Source of the DNA: Fimbriimonadales bacterium | Lineage (GTDB): Bacteria > Armatimonadota > Fimbriimonadia > Fimbriimonadales > GBS-DC | Reading direction: 5' to 3' | NCBI GenBank assembly: GCA_025998675.1 | Contig: AP024673.1 | Coordinates: forward strand, 2,240,562-2,304,561 | DNA length: 64,000 bases | Shown here: piece by piece, positions 41,146 to 48,851 of the stretch | Layout of the letters: every line of letters starts with the position of its first letter | How positions within the stretch are numbered: position 1 is the stretch's first letter | Made by a program: the position numbers and the translations under genes | The notes under the pieces: model-generated | The model's database searches: none | What the model was told of the DNA's origin: nothing | Seen by the model: only the letters and a program-made list of their open reading frames with translations

Positions 41146-41922
41146 TCAAAAATCCTCCAGCGCGAGGCTCGATTCGGGCAACACCTGCCCGCCGTCCACA
41201 ATCAGCGTCTGCCCCGTGATGTAGGACGCCTCGTCGGAAGCGAAAAAGAGCGCGGCGTAGGCGACATCTTCCGGCGCGCCCAGCCGCTTGAACGGGATGA
41301 CCGCCTCCATCTTGCGCCGGTACTCCTCGCCAATTTCGCCAATCCCTTCCGTCTCGATGTTGCCCGGCAGAATCGCGTTCACCGTGATGCCGTACTTCGC
41401 CAGCTCGATAGCGGCGGAACGCATGAAGCCCAGCATGCCCGCCTTTGTCGCCCCATAGTGCGCCCAGCCCGGAAAGCCCGTGACGGGTCCCGTAATCGAG
41501 GAGGTCAGCACAATCCGCCCGCAAGGCGACCGCTTGAGCATCGACAGGAACGCCCGAACGGTCAGGAACATCCCCTTCAGGTTGACGACATGCACCCTGT
41601 CCCAGTCGGCTTCGGTCATCGTTTCGAGGAACGCCTGCGGGTAGACGCCCGCGTTGCAGCAGAGGATGTCGGTTCTGCCGTAGGCTTTCTGCACTTCGGC
41701 GGCTGCCTGCATCAGGGTGTCCCCATCGCTCACATCGGCGAATAGGGAGAGCGCCTCGCCGCCTTGATGCTGGATCGCCTGCGCGACCTGTGCGGCGGCT
41801 TCGGTGTCCACATCCAGCAGGGCGACCTGCGCGCCGCGGCGGGCGAACTGCTCCGCCATCGCGCGCCCGATGCCTTTCGCCGCCCCCGTAATCACTGCCA
41901 CACGCCCGGAAAAGTCGGTCAT
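41146..41922 (-). CDS. SDR family oxidoreductase, FabG-like
   Basis: 258 residues, classical short-chain dehydrogenase. Visible are the cofactor loop GAAKGIGRAMA (about 13-23), the Asp at the end of strand 2 (VALLDVDTEAA) suggesting NAD(H) preference, the CCNAGVYP motif, and the catalytic Ser-Tyr-Lys in TSSITGPVTGFPGWAHYGATKAG. The C-terminus (YITGQTLIVDGGQVLPE) is typical of the family. Substrate may be an acyl carrier intermediate, sugar or alcohol. GGAGGG is close to the ATG and a TACAAT lies 17 nt upstream. A single-gene unit. Confidence 0.9.
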   Translation of the reverse strand: MTDFSGRVAVITGAAKGIGRAMAEQFARRGAQVALLDVDTEAAAQVAQAIQHQGGEALSLFADVSDGDTLMQAAAEVQKAYGRTDILCCNAGVYPQAFLETMTEADWDRVHVVNLKGMFLTVRAFLSMLKRSPCGRIVLTSSITGPVTGFPGWAHYGATKAGMLGFMRSAAIELAKYGITVNAILPGNIETEGIGEIGEEYRRKMEAVIPFKRLGAPEDVAYAALFFASDEASYITGQTLIVDGGQVLPESSLALEDF

Positions 41923-41939
41923 AACTCCCTCCGCAGGGG

Positions 41940-41945
41940 ATTGTA
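41940..41945 (-). promoter_or_regulatory. -10 element for SDR gene
   Basis: TACAAT on the minus strand preceded by AGG, 17 nt before the ATG at 41922, with GGAGGGAG in the leader. Confidence 0.5.
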
Positions 41946-41958
41946 CCTGACCCGCCCT

Positions 41959-42819
41959 TCAGCACCCGCTGCCGAAGGCGAACAGCGCCTCCAGCAAATC
42001 GGCGTCGTCCACAATTCCGTCGCAGTTCACATCGGCGCTGGGATCGCCCGTTGCGCCGAAGGCAAACAGTACCTGCAGCAGGTCCGCGTCGTCGACGCAG
42101 CCGTTCCTGTCGGCGTCGCCGCCTGCGGGAGCGCAGGCGTTCTGGGCTGCCCAGCGCACCGCGTTGGTCAGCAGCCGTCGAAAGACCGTGTTCTGCGCCA
42201 TAGGGTTCAAACTATGCGCCGGCGCGACCGAGAGGCTCATCACGCGCCCCTGCTGATACGCCCACCCGACGACGCCACCCGCGCCCGCGAAGTAGTCGCT
42301 TGCATAGTAGACCGTCGCGCCTGGTCTGGCGCTCAGGTGCGCCTCGTGCCCCTCGCCCAGCGTCAGCGCGGCGCCAAGCCCCTGATTGAGAACGGGATCG
42401 CTGACCTGCTGCTGATACTGAACCTCCATGCGGTAGGTATAGCGCTGATGCACAGCGGGGAACAGCTCGCGTAAGATGAGGAGCCGATTGACGCTTGCCA
42501 CGCTCCACAGCGTCCATTCCAGCGTCACCAGCCCGCCGCCCGCGCCCACCCACGCCAGCAGCGCGTCCTGTCCCGTGAGCGGCATGTCGTCGGTGTTGCC
42601 TGCGCCTATCAGCACAGCGACCTGATAGGCGTTCAGGCTGTGCGCGCCGTCGAACTCGCGATAGAGCGCGCCCAGTGTGACCTGCAGTCCATGCGCGCGG
42701 AGGGCGTCGTAGAGCGCGGCGTCCCGCACCGCATCGCCCGTGCGGAACAGGTACACCCGCTGAGCAGCGCCGCTCAGCATGCTTATCGCAAGCATCAGGC
42801 ACACAAGCGCGGTGCGCAT
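41959..42819 (-). CDS. secreted ThuA-like protein with dockerin-like repeats
   Basis: 286 residues from ATG 42819, with AAGGGGAAC upstream. Signal peptide at 1-20 (ALVCLMLAISMLSGAAQ). The body has a class I amidotransferase/ThuA-like layout: VYLFRTGDAVRDAALYDALRAHGLQVTLG, then AVLIGAGNTDDMPLTG and GGGLVTLEWTLW, but without an evident catalytic cysteine. The end carries two dockerin-like units, ADRNGCVDDADLLQVLFAFG and VNCDGIVDDADLLEALFAFG, ending in Cys. Nearly the same tail is on the propeller protein at 30634. Extracytoplasmic. Confidence 0.82.
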   Translation of the reverse strand: MRTALVCLMLAISMLSGAAQRVYLFRTGDAVRDAALYDALRAHGLQVTLGALYREFDGAHSLNAYQVAVLIGAGNTDDMPLTGQDALLAWVGAGGGLVTLEWTLWSVASVNRLLILRELFPAVHQRYTYRMEVQYQQQVSDPVLNQGLGAALTLGEGHEAHLSARPGATVYYASDYFAGAGGVVGWAYQQGRVMSLSVAPAHSLNPMAQNTVFRRLLTNAVRWAAQNACAPAGGDADRNGCVDDADLLQVLFAFGATGDPSADVNCDGIVDDADLLEALFAFGSGC

Positions 42820-42842
42820 GGCGTTCCCCTTGAAGACAATCC

Positions 42843-43874
42843 TCAGGACGAGTCCCGTTTCAACGCTTCCAGATACTCGCGTCCTTTTTCCGTGATTGCC
42901 CAGATGCCGTGTGGGGTGTCCGAGGCAATATATCCCCGTGTTTTCAGGTCTGCCCTCGCCCACTTCGCGGTGTTTCGCCATCGTGGTTCCTGCCCAGAAG
43001 GCACGAGAGCTTTATCCGCAGCCTGAAGCGTTCCACTTATCTTTTCATAGACGCGATCTAACACTGCGCCGACAGAAGCGCTCCCGCCCAACTCCACCAG
43101 CGATTCCAAGATGGGTAAATGGTAGGAACTTTCCGGTGTAGCGCGTCGCTGGCGTTGGTACTTCTGGCGAGTACGCGATTGGTCAATTGATTGTGGCGCG
43201 TGCGTTGGTTTGAGCGGTGCGCCTGCGGCAAGCTGTTTTACCTGCTCAATCAACTGCCTCACTGACTTTGCCTCTTGCAGCAAGCGTTGACCCTGTTCCT
43301 CGTCTTCTTCATCCACAGCCTGTTTTGCTCGCGTTTTCAAGTCGCTGAGGATGTTCTCCAGCTCAGCGATACAACTCTCCAATACCTGTTGAACTCTCAC
43401 GCTCATCGGTTCACCTCGCAGGGCTGCGTAAATACGCTGCCAGTGCTTCTCGACAGGCACACTGGGGTCATAGCGCAGCAGGGTAGCTATTTCCTCACTC
43501 GAAGTGATTTTGAAGTAAAGCCCAGAAGCCCATCGATTTCGGGGCGATTCGTAGTTGGGGCATATTAGAACACTTCGCCACTGCTGATGCGATCTGTACC
43601 GTGCCAGAAAGAGAGGATGAACATTTGGATATTTGAAGCGGCACACATGCGCGACATATTTGATGTCGTTCAAGTTCGCTTCAGGGACAGCGTGTAGCCA
43701 GTAGATATGCAGAGGCAGACCAGACTCCTCCTTCACGGCTGCCAGCAGCGCCCACTCTTCGATGTGTTCCGCCGCGCTTTTGGGCAGTGGAGGCGCACTG
43801 AACACCAGCGACTCCTGCACGGGGTAGCCCAGCTCCTTCAGCCAGTCCCTCGCCTGCTGTGCATTCTGGAACAT
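42843..43874 (-). CDS. protein with C-terminal Mrr-N-like winged helix
   Basis: 343 residues from ATG 43874, 7 nt from a TATTAT -10 inside the stop region of the helicase gene. The N-terminal part (1 to about 145) looks like a mixed alpha/beta domain of unknown type (LPLHIYWLHAVPEANLND, HPLFLARYRSHQQWRSVLICP). A coiled region with Lys and Glu (about 160-215) is followed by a charged linker and a C-terminal domain (YHLPILESLVELGGSASVGAVLDRVYEKI, then TAKWARADLKTRGYIASDTPHGIWAITEKGREYLEAL) that matches the Mrr N-terminal winged helix found in restriction enzymes. No Mrr catalytic domain is seen. It follows the helicase, suggesting a shared DNA-related role. Confidence 0.72.
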   Translation of the reverse strand: MFQNAQQARDWLKELGYPVQESLVFSAPPLPKSAAEHIEEWALLAAVKEESGLPLHIYWLHAVPEANLNDIKYVAHVCRFKYPNVHPLFLARYRSHQQWRSVLICPNYESPRNRWASGLYFKITSSEEIATLLRYDPSVPVEKHWQRIYAALRGEPMSVRVQQVLESCIAELENILSDLKTRAKQAVDEEDEEQGQRLLQEAKSVRQLIEQVKQLAAGAPLKPTHAPQSIDQSRTRQKYQRQRRATPESSYHLPILESLVELGGSASVGAVLDRVYEKISGTLQAADKALVPSGQEPRWRNTAKWARADLKTRGYIASDTPHGIWAITEKGREYLEALKRDSS

Positions 43875-43879
43875 AGTTT

Positions 43880-46800
43880 TTATAATACCCACATCCACGC
43901 AATACATTCGAGGTCTTCTGGCTCCACTTGCGACAGACGCTCCACCTGCAGGTTCAGATGGGGATGGGAATCAGCGAACTGCTTGAGCGTCCGGAGCATG
44001 TCTGCCGTCGCCATCGTCTGCGCTTTTCGCCAGAGCGGACGCAGGTCGTTCAGCGCGGTTTGCGGCAGCGGTCGGGAGAAATAGGCGATTAGCTCGTTGC
44101 GCAGGCTGGAAGACGGCAGCGTTTGCAGCCGCAGCAGCACCTGCTTTTGCAGGCGACCCAATTCCATGATCTGGTTCGCCGCGCGATTAATCTGCTGCAC
44201 CAGGTGATCGCGCATCTGTGTCAGCTTCTGTTCCGTCGCGTTGGAGCTGGGCAGCGGCGCGGGCGATTCGTTTGCCTCGCACCGAATGGGACGGATGGCT
44301 TCCAGCTTGCGCGTGAGGTATTTTCCGTCTTCCGTCAGGAACAGCCAGTAGTGGCGCTCGGTGCGGACATCCCGAAAGGCGGCGAAGAAGCCCTTCGACG
44401 CGCCTGCAGGCGCATAGCGCGCCGTGCCGCGTCCCAGCGGGATGGCGCTCAGCCGCTCCTCGCCCAGACCTTTCAGAAACTGCATCAGGTCTTCCAGCAG
44501 GAACTCGCCGATGGTCAGCTCGCTTTCGCTTTCCAGCGTGTCCAGCACCTGCGCGTCCTCTTCGGCGATGCGCTTAAGCGTGTTGAAGTCCATCGGGTTC
44601 GGCGCTTCGCCCAGCACAGAGGCGTCCAGCCCCACAGAGCGGTTGATGGCGTCCAGCTTCGTGCGCAGGCGCTCCATCAGCCCCAGCAGGTCTTCCAGCG
44701 AGTCTTCGGGGATGAAGTTGTAGACATCGATGGCATTGTGCAGGGAACCGATTCGGTCGATGCGCCCGATGCGCTGCACCATGCGCACGGGGTTCCAGTG
44801 CAGGTCGTAGTTGATAATCACGCCCGCATCCTGGAGGTTCTGTCCCTCGCTGAGCGCGTCGGTGGCAATCAGAATCTGGATTTCCGCCTCGCTGCTGAGG
44901 TCGAATCGGTTCGACTGTGGGGAGAATCGCTGCACGATGGGCTTGCGTTCGTCCATGGGAGTTTTGCTGCTGACCAGCGCTATCGGAACCTTTGATAGTT
45001 GCTTGCACAGATAGTTATACAGGTAGAGCGCGGTGTCTTTGTAATAGGAGAAAATCAGCACTTTTTTGTCGCGCAGTTCGCCCTGCAGCTGCGTTTTCAG
45101 GGTTTGCAGCTTGGCGTCGGCGTCAGGCGGGATGCGCTCCAGCGCGTCCAGCAACCCCTCCAGCACACGCAGGTCCGACTCCACCGCCTGCGCAATCAGG
45201 TCGAGGTCATACTGGTCGGGGTCGATGTCCTCCAGTGCGTTGAGGAACGCCTGAAAGTCGTCCTCTGCCTCGTCGTCCGCGCTCTCGAGCAGCAGCAGGC
45301 GGCGGTAGTCCTTGCTGGTGAGCAGTTTGCCCCGCTGGAGGGCGTGCAGGAAGCGTTTCTGGAACTCCTTCTGATGGCGCAGGGAGTTGCGCAGCGCCTC
45401 GACGGACGATTCGAGCCGCTTGAGGTACAGCACGCGCAGCAGCCCGACCAGCCCGCTCTGCTCGCCCAGACGCTTGCGCAAGTCCGCCTCTTCGTCTAAT
45501 CCTGCCTTGCGTTCGAGTCGCTTAAGGTACAGCACTCGCAGCACCCTGACCAGATTTTTCTGCTTACTCAGACGCTTGCGCAAGTCGGCTATCGCCCGAT
45601 CGTTTAACCCTGCCTCGCAAAGGGCTGACTCTATCTGTTTCCATTCCTCCTCGGACAGACTCGACCGTTGCCCTACTACCTGCCTGTGATAGGAGTCAAT
45701 TTGATACGGCGCAAGGTTCAGGTTCTCAATCGCTTCGGCAATCTGGCGGTAGAGGTTGTCGCCGTAGACCTCCTGCAGGTTGTAGTTCACGCTGTGAATG
45801 ATGCGCTGAGGGAAGTGGATGCGCTTCCCGTCGATTTCGGCGTCGGGATAGTGCTTGCGGATGAACACGCGGCTGCGGCGCACGCTAATCGCCTCCAGCA
45901 GCTCGTAGAGCGTCTCGCGGCTCTCGTCGGCGTTGCGGAAATACGACTCGAGGTTCTCGATGCCCGCCGCCAGGAAGTATTCTTTGTCGTCCTGCGTGAG
46001 GAGCCGAATCTGATGGTAGAGGTCGTACACGGAGTTGTTGACGGGCGTGGCGGTGAGCAGGATCAGGCGGAACTGGTCGGGGTAGCAGGCGCGCGCCCGA
46101 CGCACAATCTCGAACAGGTTGCGCCAGCGGTTCGAGCTGGGAGTACGGAAGTTGTGCGACTCGTCAATCACGATAATGGGGTACTGCGCGAACTCCTCGA
46201 GAGGGGTGTTGCTCTTGCTGATTTGCTCCATGCTCTCGATTCGGTGCGGGATGGCGTGCTGTTCCAGCGCGGGTTTCCAGGCGGTCTCGCGCAGGGCGGC
46301 GGGGCAGATGACCAGCGCGGTCTGGCGCTGCTGGTAGGCGTAGTCGTCCAGTAGGCGCAACGCCAGATAGGTTTTGCCCAGCCCGACCGAGTCGGCAATC
46401 AGCACGCCGCCGTACTGCTCCAGAATCTCGCGCGCGGCGTGGTAGCCGTCGCGCTGGAAGTCCGCCAGCGCAATCGGCGACGGTTTGCCGTCCTGCTCGC
46501 GCAGGTCGCCCTCCAGCCGATCGCGGTACGACTCGTACAGCACCTTGACATACACCTCGTAGGGGCTGAGCGTGCGGGTGAAGTTCTGGAGCAGCGCCAG
46601 CAAGTCTGCCTTGTAGTCCGCGCTCTGCTGCCAGATTGCTTCGTACCAGCGTTTGAGTGCATCTGTAGCACTCCGCTGCTTCAGCACGGCGTTTAACTCA
46701 AGGTTGGTGGTCAGTCCGGCCCCTGTGAAGTTGGAAGAGCCGACGAAGCCCAGAGCCTTGGATCTGTCCAGAATCAGGTATGCCTTGCTGTGCAGCACAC

Positions 46801-47152
46801 GCCCGCGCTCGATGGGCTTGTGCCAGCGTACCCGCACTCTATCCTGCATGAGGAACTCGTTCCAGCGTTCCAGCAGCTGCTGCGCGTGGGGGCTAAGTAG
46901 CGCAAGTTTTTGTTCCAGCTCGCGCCAGAGTCGCTGTGTCAGCAAAAACGCCTGGTCTGGCTCTGTGCCAATCAAGAGGCGCAGCTCCCGCACCTGTTCT
47001 ACGGCGTCGCCAAGTCGCTCCAGCCCGTCCAGATTGAAGTAGGCGGTCGCTACCCAAAGGGCAGGTGAGCGGGCTTGCTCAATCGCCTGTACCAGCACCT
47101 CCCCCAGCGTGTGCTGCTGATTGTCTATCAGGTCGGGAATCTGCCCCATCAT
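43880..47152 (-). CDS. PLD-domain SNF2 family DNA helicase
   Basis: About 1,090 residues from ATG 47152; a GTG at 47269 extends it but overlaps pyrB and adds atypical sequence, and no clear ribosome site marks either. N-terminal phospholipase D-like domain (about 15-180) with one HKD motif, HSKAYLILDRSKALGFVGSSNFTG. Then a SNF2-type helicase: ADSVGLGKTYLAL near 251, VIDESHNFRT, LLTATPVNNS, a long insert with a tandem duplication, and the C-terminal motifs FSYYKDTALYLYNYL, IATDALSEGQNLQDA and QRIGRIDRIGS near 800. A C-terminal region of about 250 residues is unassigned. Such PLD-helicases occur in restriction and defence loci. Confidence 0.87.
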   Translation of the reverse strand: MMGQIPDLIDNQQHTLGEVLVQAIEQARSPALWVATAYFNLDGLERLGDAVEQVRELRLLIGTEPDQAFLLTQRLWRELEQKLALLSPHAQQLLERWNEFLMQDRVRVRWHKPIERGRVLHSKAYLILDRSKALGFVGSSNFTGAGLTTNLELNAVLKQRSATDALKRWYEAIWQQSADYKADLLALLQNFTRTLSPYEVYVKVLYESYRDRLEGDLREQDGKPSPIALADFQRDGYHAAREILEQYGGVLIADSVGLGKTYLALRLLDDYAYQQRQTALVICPAALRETAWKPALEQHAIPHRIESMEQISKSNTPLEEFAQYPIIVIDESHNFRTPSSNRWRNLFEIVRRARACYPDQFRLILLTATPVNNSVYDLYHQIRLLTQDDKEYFLAAGIENLESYFRNADESRETLYELLEAISVRRSRVFIRKHYPDAEIDGKRIHFPQRIIHSVNYNLQEVYGDNLYRQIAEAIENLNLAPYQIDSYHRQVVGQRSSLSEEEWKQIESALCEAGLNDRAIADLRKRLSKQKNLVRVLRVLYLKRLERKAGLDEEADLRKRLGEQSGLVGLLRVLYLKRLESSVEALRNSLRHQKEFQKRFLHALQRGKLLTSKDYRRLLLLESADDEAEDDFQAFLNALEDIDPDQYDLDLIAQAVESDLRVLEGLLDALERIPPDADAKLQTLKTQLQGELRDKKVLIFSYYKDTALYLYNYLCKQLSKVPIALVSSKTPMDERKPIVQRFSPQSNRFDLSSEAEIQILIATDALSEGQNLQDAGVIINYDLHWNPVRMVQRIGRIDRIGSLHNAIDVYNFIPEDSLEDLLGLMERLRTKLDAINRSVGLDASVLGEAPNPMDFNTLKRIAEEDAQVLDTLESESELTIGEFLLEDLMQFLKGLGEERLSAIPLGRGTARYAPAGASKGFFAAFRDVRTERHYWLFLTEDGKYLTRKLEAIRPIRCEANESPAPLPSSNATEQKLTQMRDHLVQQINRAANQIMELGRLQKQVLLRLQTLPSSSLRNELIAYFSRPLPQTALNDLRPLWRKAQTMATADMLRTLKQFADSHPHLNLQVERLSQVEPEDLECIAWMWVL
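43882..43887 (-). promoter_or_regulatory. -10 element for Mrr-N-like gene
   Basis: TATTAT on the minus strand preceded by GGG; its last base overlaps the helicase stop codon region (43880-43882), and it lies 7 nt before the ATG at 43874. Confidence 0.5.
45411..45589. repeat. 102-bp in-frame tandem duplication in helicase gene
   Basis: Two copies of about 77 bp (45411-45488 and 45513-45589) with a period of 102 bp encode LRKRL-x2-Q-x2-LV-x2-LRVLYLKRLE twice. The copies differ at several positions, so the duplication is not very recent. It lies in the helical insert between the two RecA-like lobes. Confidence 0.7.
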
Positions 47153-47262
47153 CGCGGGAAGGCAATTCGCGCCGAAACGCCCGACTCCTGCCCGCTTCAC
47201 ACGCTTTTTGCTTTCACTAAGCGGTCTTTGACCAGCCAACAGGGGCGCGCTCGCAGCCCCCT

Positions 47263-48180
47263 CTACCACTCGCCCAGCGCGTACTCCAGCGCGGCGACGC
47301 GCACAGAGACGCCGTTGCGCACCTGCTCCAGAATCAGCGACTGCGCGCCGTCGGCGACTGCATCGTCGATCTCCACCCCACGCTGAATCGGACCGGGATG
47401 CATCACCACGCAGTCGGGTTTGGCAAGGCGCAGGCGTTCGGCGTTAATCTGGTAGTCGCGGCGGTAGGCGTTCAGGCTGGGCAACAGTCCCTGCGCCATC
47501 CGCTCGGTCTGCAGGCGGAGCGCCATCACGACATCGGCGTCGCGGATGGCAGCGTCCGTATCGTGCGTGTGCGTAGCGTGCGGCAGGGGCGCGTCGGGCA
47601 GCAGCGTCGGCGGCGCGCAGAGCCACACCTCCGCGCCCGCCTGCGTCAGCAGGGTCAGGTTCGAGCGCGCGACACGGCTGTGGCGGATGTCGCCCACGAT
47701 GGCGACTTTTCGCCCTGCAAGCCAGCGTGTAGTCGGGTCGGGCATGCCGTAGCGTCGCCAGAGCGTGTAGAGGTCGAGCAGCGCCTGCGTGGGGTGTTCG
47801 TGCGCGCCGTCGCCCGCGTTCAGGATGGGCGCGTCGGCGACCTGCACGGCGGCGACAGGCGCGCCCGCCTGCGGATGGCGAATCACAATTCCCCGCACGC
47901 CCTGCGCGCACAGCGTGCGCACGGTGTCCTGCAGGCTCTCGCCCTTGACGATGCTGCTCGCCTCCGCCGTGATGACCAGCGGATGGCAGCCCAGCAGCAC
48001 GCACGCCTGCTCGAAGGCGGCGCGGGTGCGCGTGCTGGGTTCGTAAAACAGCAGGGCAATCAGCGCGGCGCGGGGCTGAACAGGCGGCGCGGGGTTCGCC
48101 TGCAGGCGTGTGCGCCACTGTTCGGCGCGTATGAGCAGCTCCGCGACGGGCAACTCGGCGGCGGTCACTATGTGCGGCAT
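47263..48180 (-). CDS. pyrB: aspartate carbamoyltransferase catalytic subunit
   Basis: 305 residues. The carbamoyl phosphate loop YEPSTRTRAAFE (47-58) and the GDGAHEHPTQALLDLYTL segment are intact, along with VAIVGDIRHSRVARSN and the C-terminal GPIQRGVEIDDAVADGAQS. It condenses carbamoyl phosphate with aspartate in pyrimidine synthesis. pyrR lies 9 bases upstream, so the two are co-transcribed. No pyrI gene is present. The gene's end touches an alternative GTG of the downstream helicase frame, but no other pyr gene follows. Confidence 0.96.
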   Translation of the reverse strand: MPHIVTAAELPVAELLIRAEQWRTRLQANPAPPVQPRAALIALLFYEPSTRTRAAFEQACVLLGCHPLVITAEASSIVKGESLQDTVRTLCAQGVRGIVIRHPQAGAPVAAVQVADAPILNAGDGAHEHPTQALLDLYTLWRRYGMPDPTTRWLAGRKVAIVGDIRHSRVARSNLTLLTQAGAEVWLCAPPTLLPDAPLPHATHTHDTDAAIRDADVVMALRLQTERMAQGLLPSLNAYRRDYQINAERLRLAKPDCVVMHPGPIQRGVEIDDAVADGAQSLILEQVRNGVSVRVAALEYALGEW

Positions 48181-48189
48181 TGCGCGCTC

Positions 48190-48747
48190 CTACGGCAGCG
48201 GTGAGGTCGCCTTGCGCAGCACCACGCGGTCGCGCCCCTCCAGCTCCATCAGCTCCACCAGCACGAACTCGGCGCGGCTGGTGGGCAGGTTCTTGCCCAC
48301 ATAGTCGGGGCGGATGGGCAGCTCGCGATGCCCGCGGTCGATCAGCGCCGCCAGCTGAATGCTGGCAGGGCGCCCCAGCTGCATAATCGCCTCCATCGCG
48401 GCGCGCACCGTGCGCCCCGTGTGAATCACCTCATCCACCAGTACCACGCGCTTGTCGGTAATTGGGAAGGGCACATCGGTCTGGCTGCGGGTGAGCGCGC
48501 CGGGCTTGCGCTCCACATCGTCGCGGAAGGGGGTGATGTCCACGCTGCCGCAGGGGATGCCGACGCCTTCAATCTGGGAGAGTGCGAGCGCAAGTCGGCG
48601 TGCGACAGGCGCGCCCCGACGCTGGATACCGATGACCACCAGGTCTTTCGCGCCGCGATTGCGTTCCAGGATCTCGTGTGCGATGCGCGTGATGGCGCGT
48701 CGCATATCCTCCGCGTCCATCACCACAACCTCGCCCTGTTCCGTCAT
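48190..48747 (-). CDS. pyrR: PyrR, bifunctional pyr regulator/uracil phosphoribosyltransferase
   Basis: 185 residues from ATG 48747 (MTEQGEVVVMDAEDMRRAI); a longer frame is possible but the -10 TATACT at 48760-48755 lies only 7 nt before this ATG. The PRPP loop VVLVDEVIHTGRTVRAAMEAI and GIQRRGAPVARRLALAL are intact. In Gram-positive bacteria PyrR binds pyr mRNA leaders and causes attenuation in response to UMP; some PyrR proteins also make UMP. Here the mRNA seems to have no 5' leader, so classical attenuation upstream of pyrR is unlikely. It precedes pyrB by 9 bases. Confidence 0.95.
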   Translation of the reverse strand: MTEQGEVVVMDAEDMRRAITRIAHEILERNRGAKDLVVIGIQRRGAPVARRLALALSQIEGVGIPCGSVDITPFRDDVERKPGALTRSQTDVPFPITDKRVVLVDEVIHTGRTVRAAMEAIMQLGRPASIQLAALIDRGHRELPIRPDYVGKNLPTSRAEFVLVELMELEGRDRVVLRKATSPLP

Positions 48748-48754
48748 CGGCGGG

Positions 48755-48760
48755 AGTATA
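48755..48760 (-). promoter_or_regulatory. -10 element for pyrRB, leaderless type
   Basis: TATACT on the minus strand preceded by CGGG, 7 nt before the pyrR ATG at 48747. Confidence 0.55.
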
Positions 48761-48851
48761 CCCGCTGACGCCACAGGCGTCTCCAGTGATTATCTGGGCG
48801 CGGGAGCAAGCGGCTCGCCCCCGCGCCTCGAAGGGACAGAAACGGCAGACT

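Noticed and set aside
46655-46690. Third copy of the palindromic repeat
   Set aside because: GCACTCC and CTTCAGCA occur here, but within the helicase frame and without pairing arms or the rest of the core.
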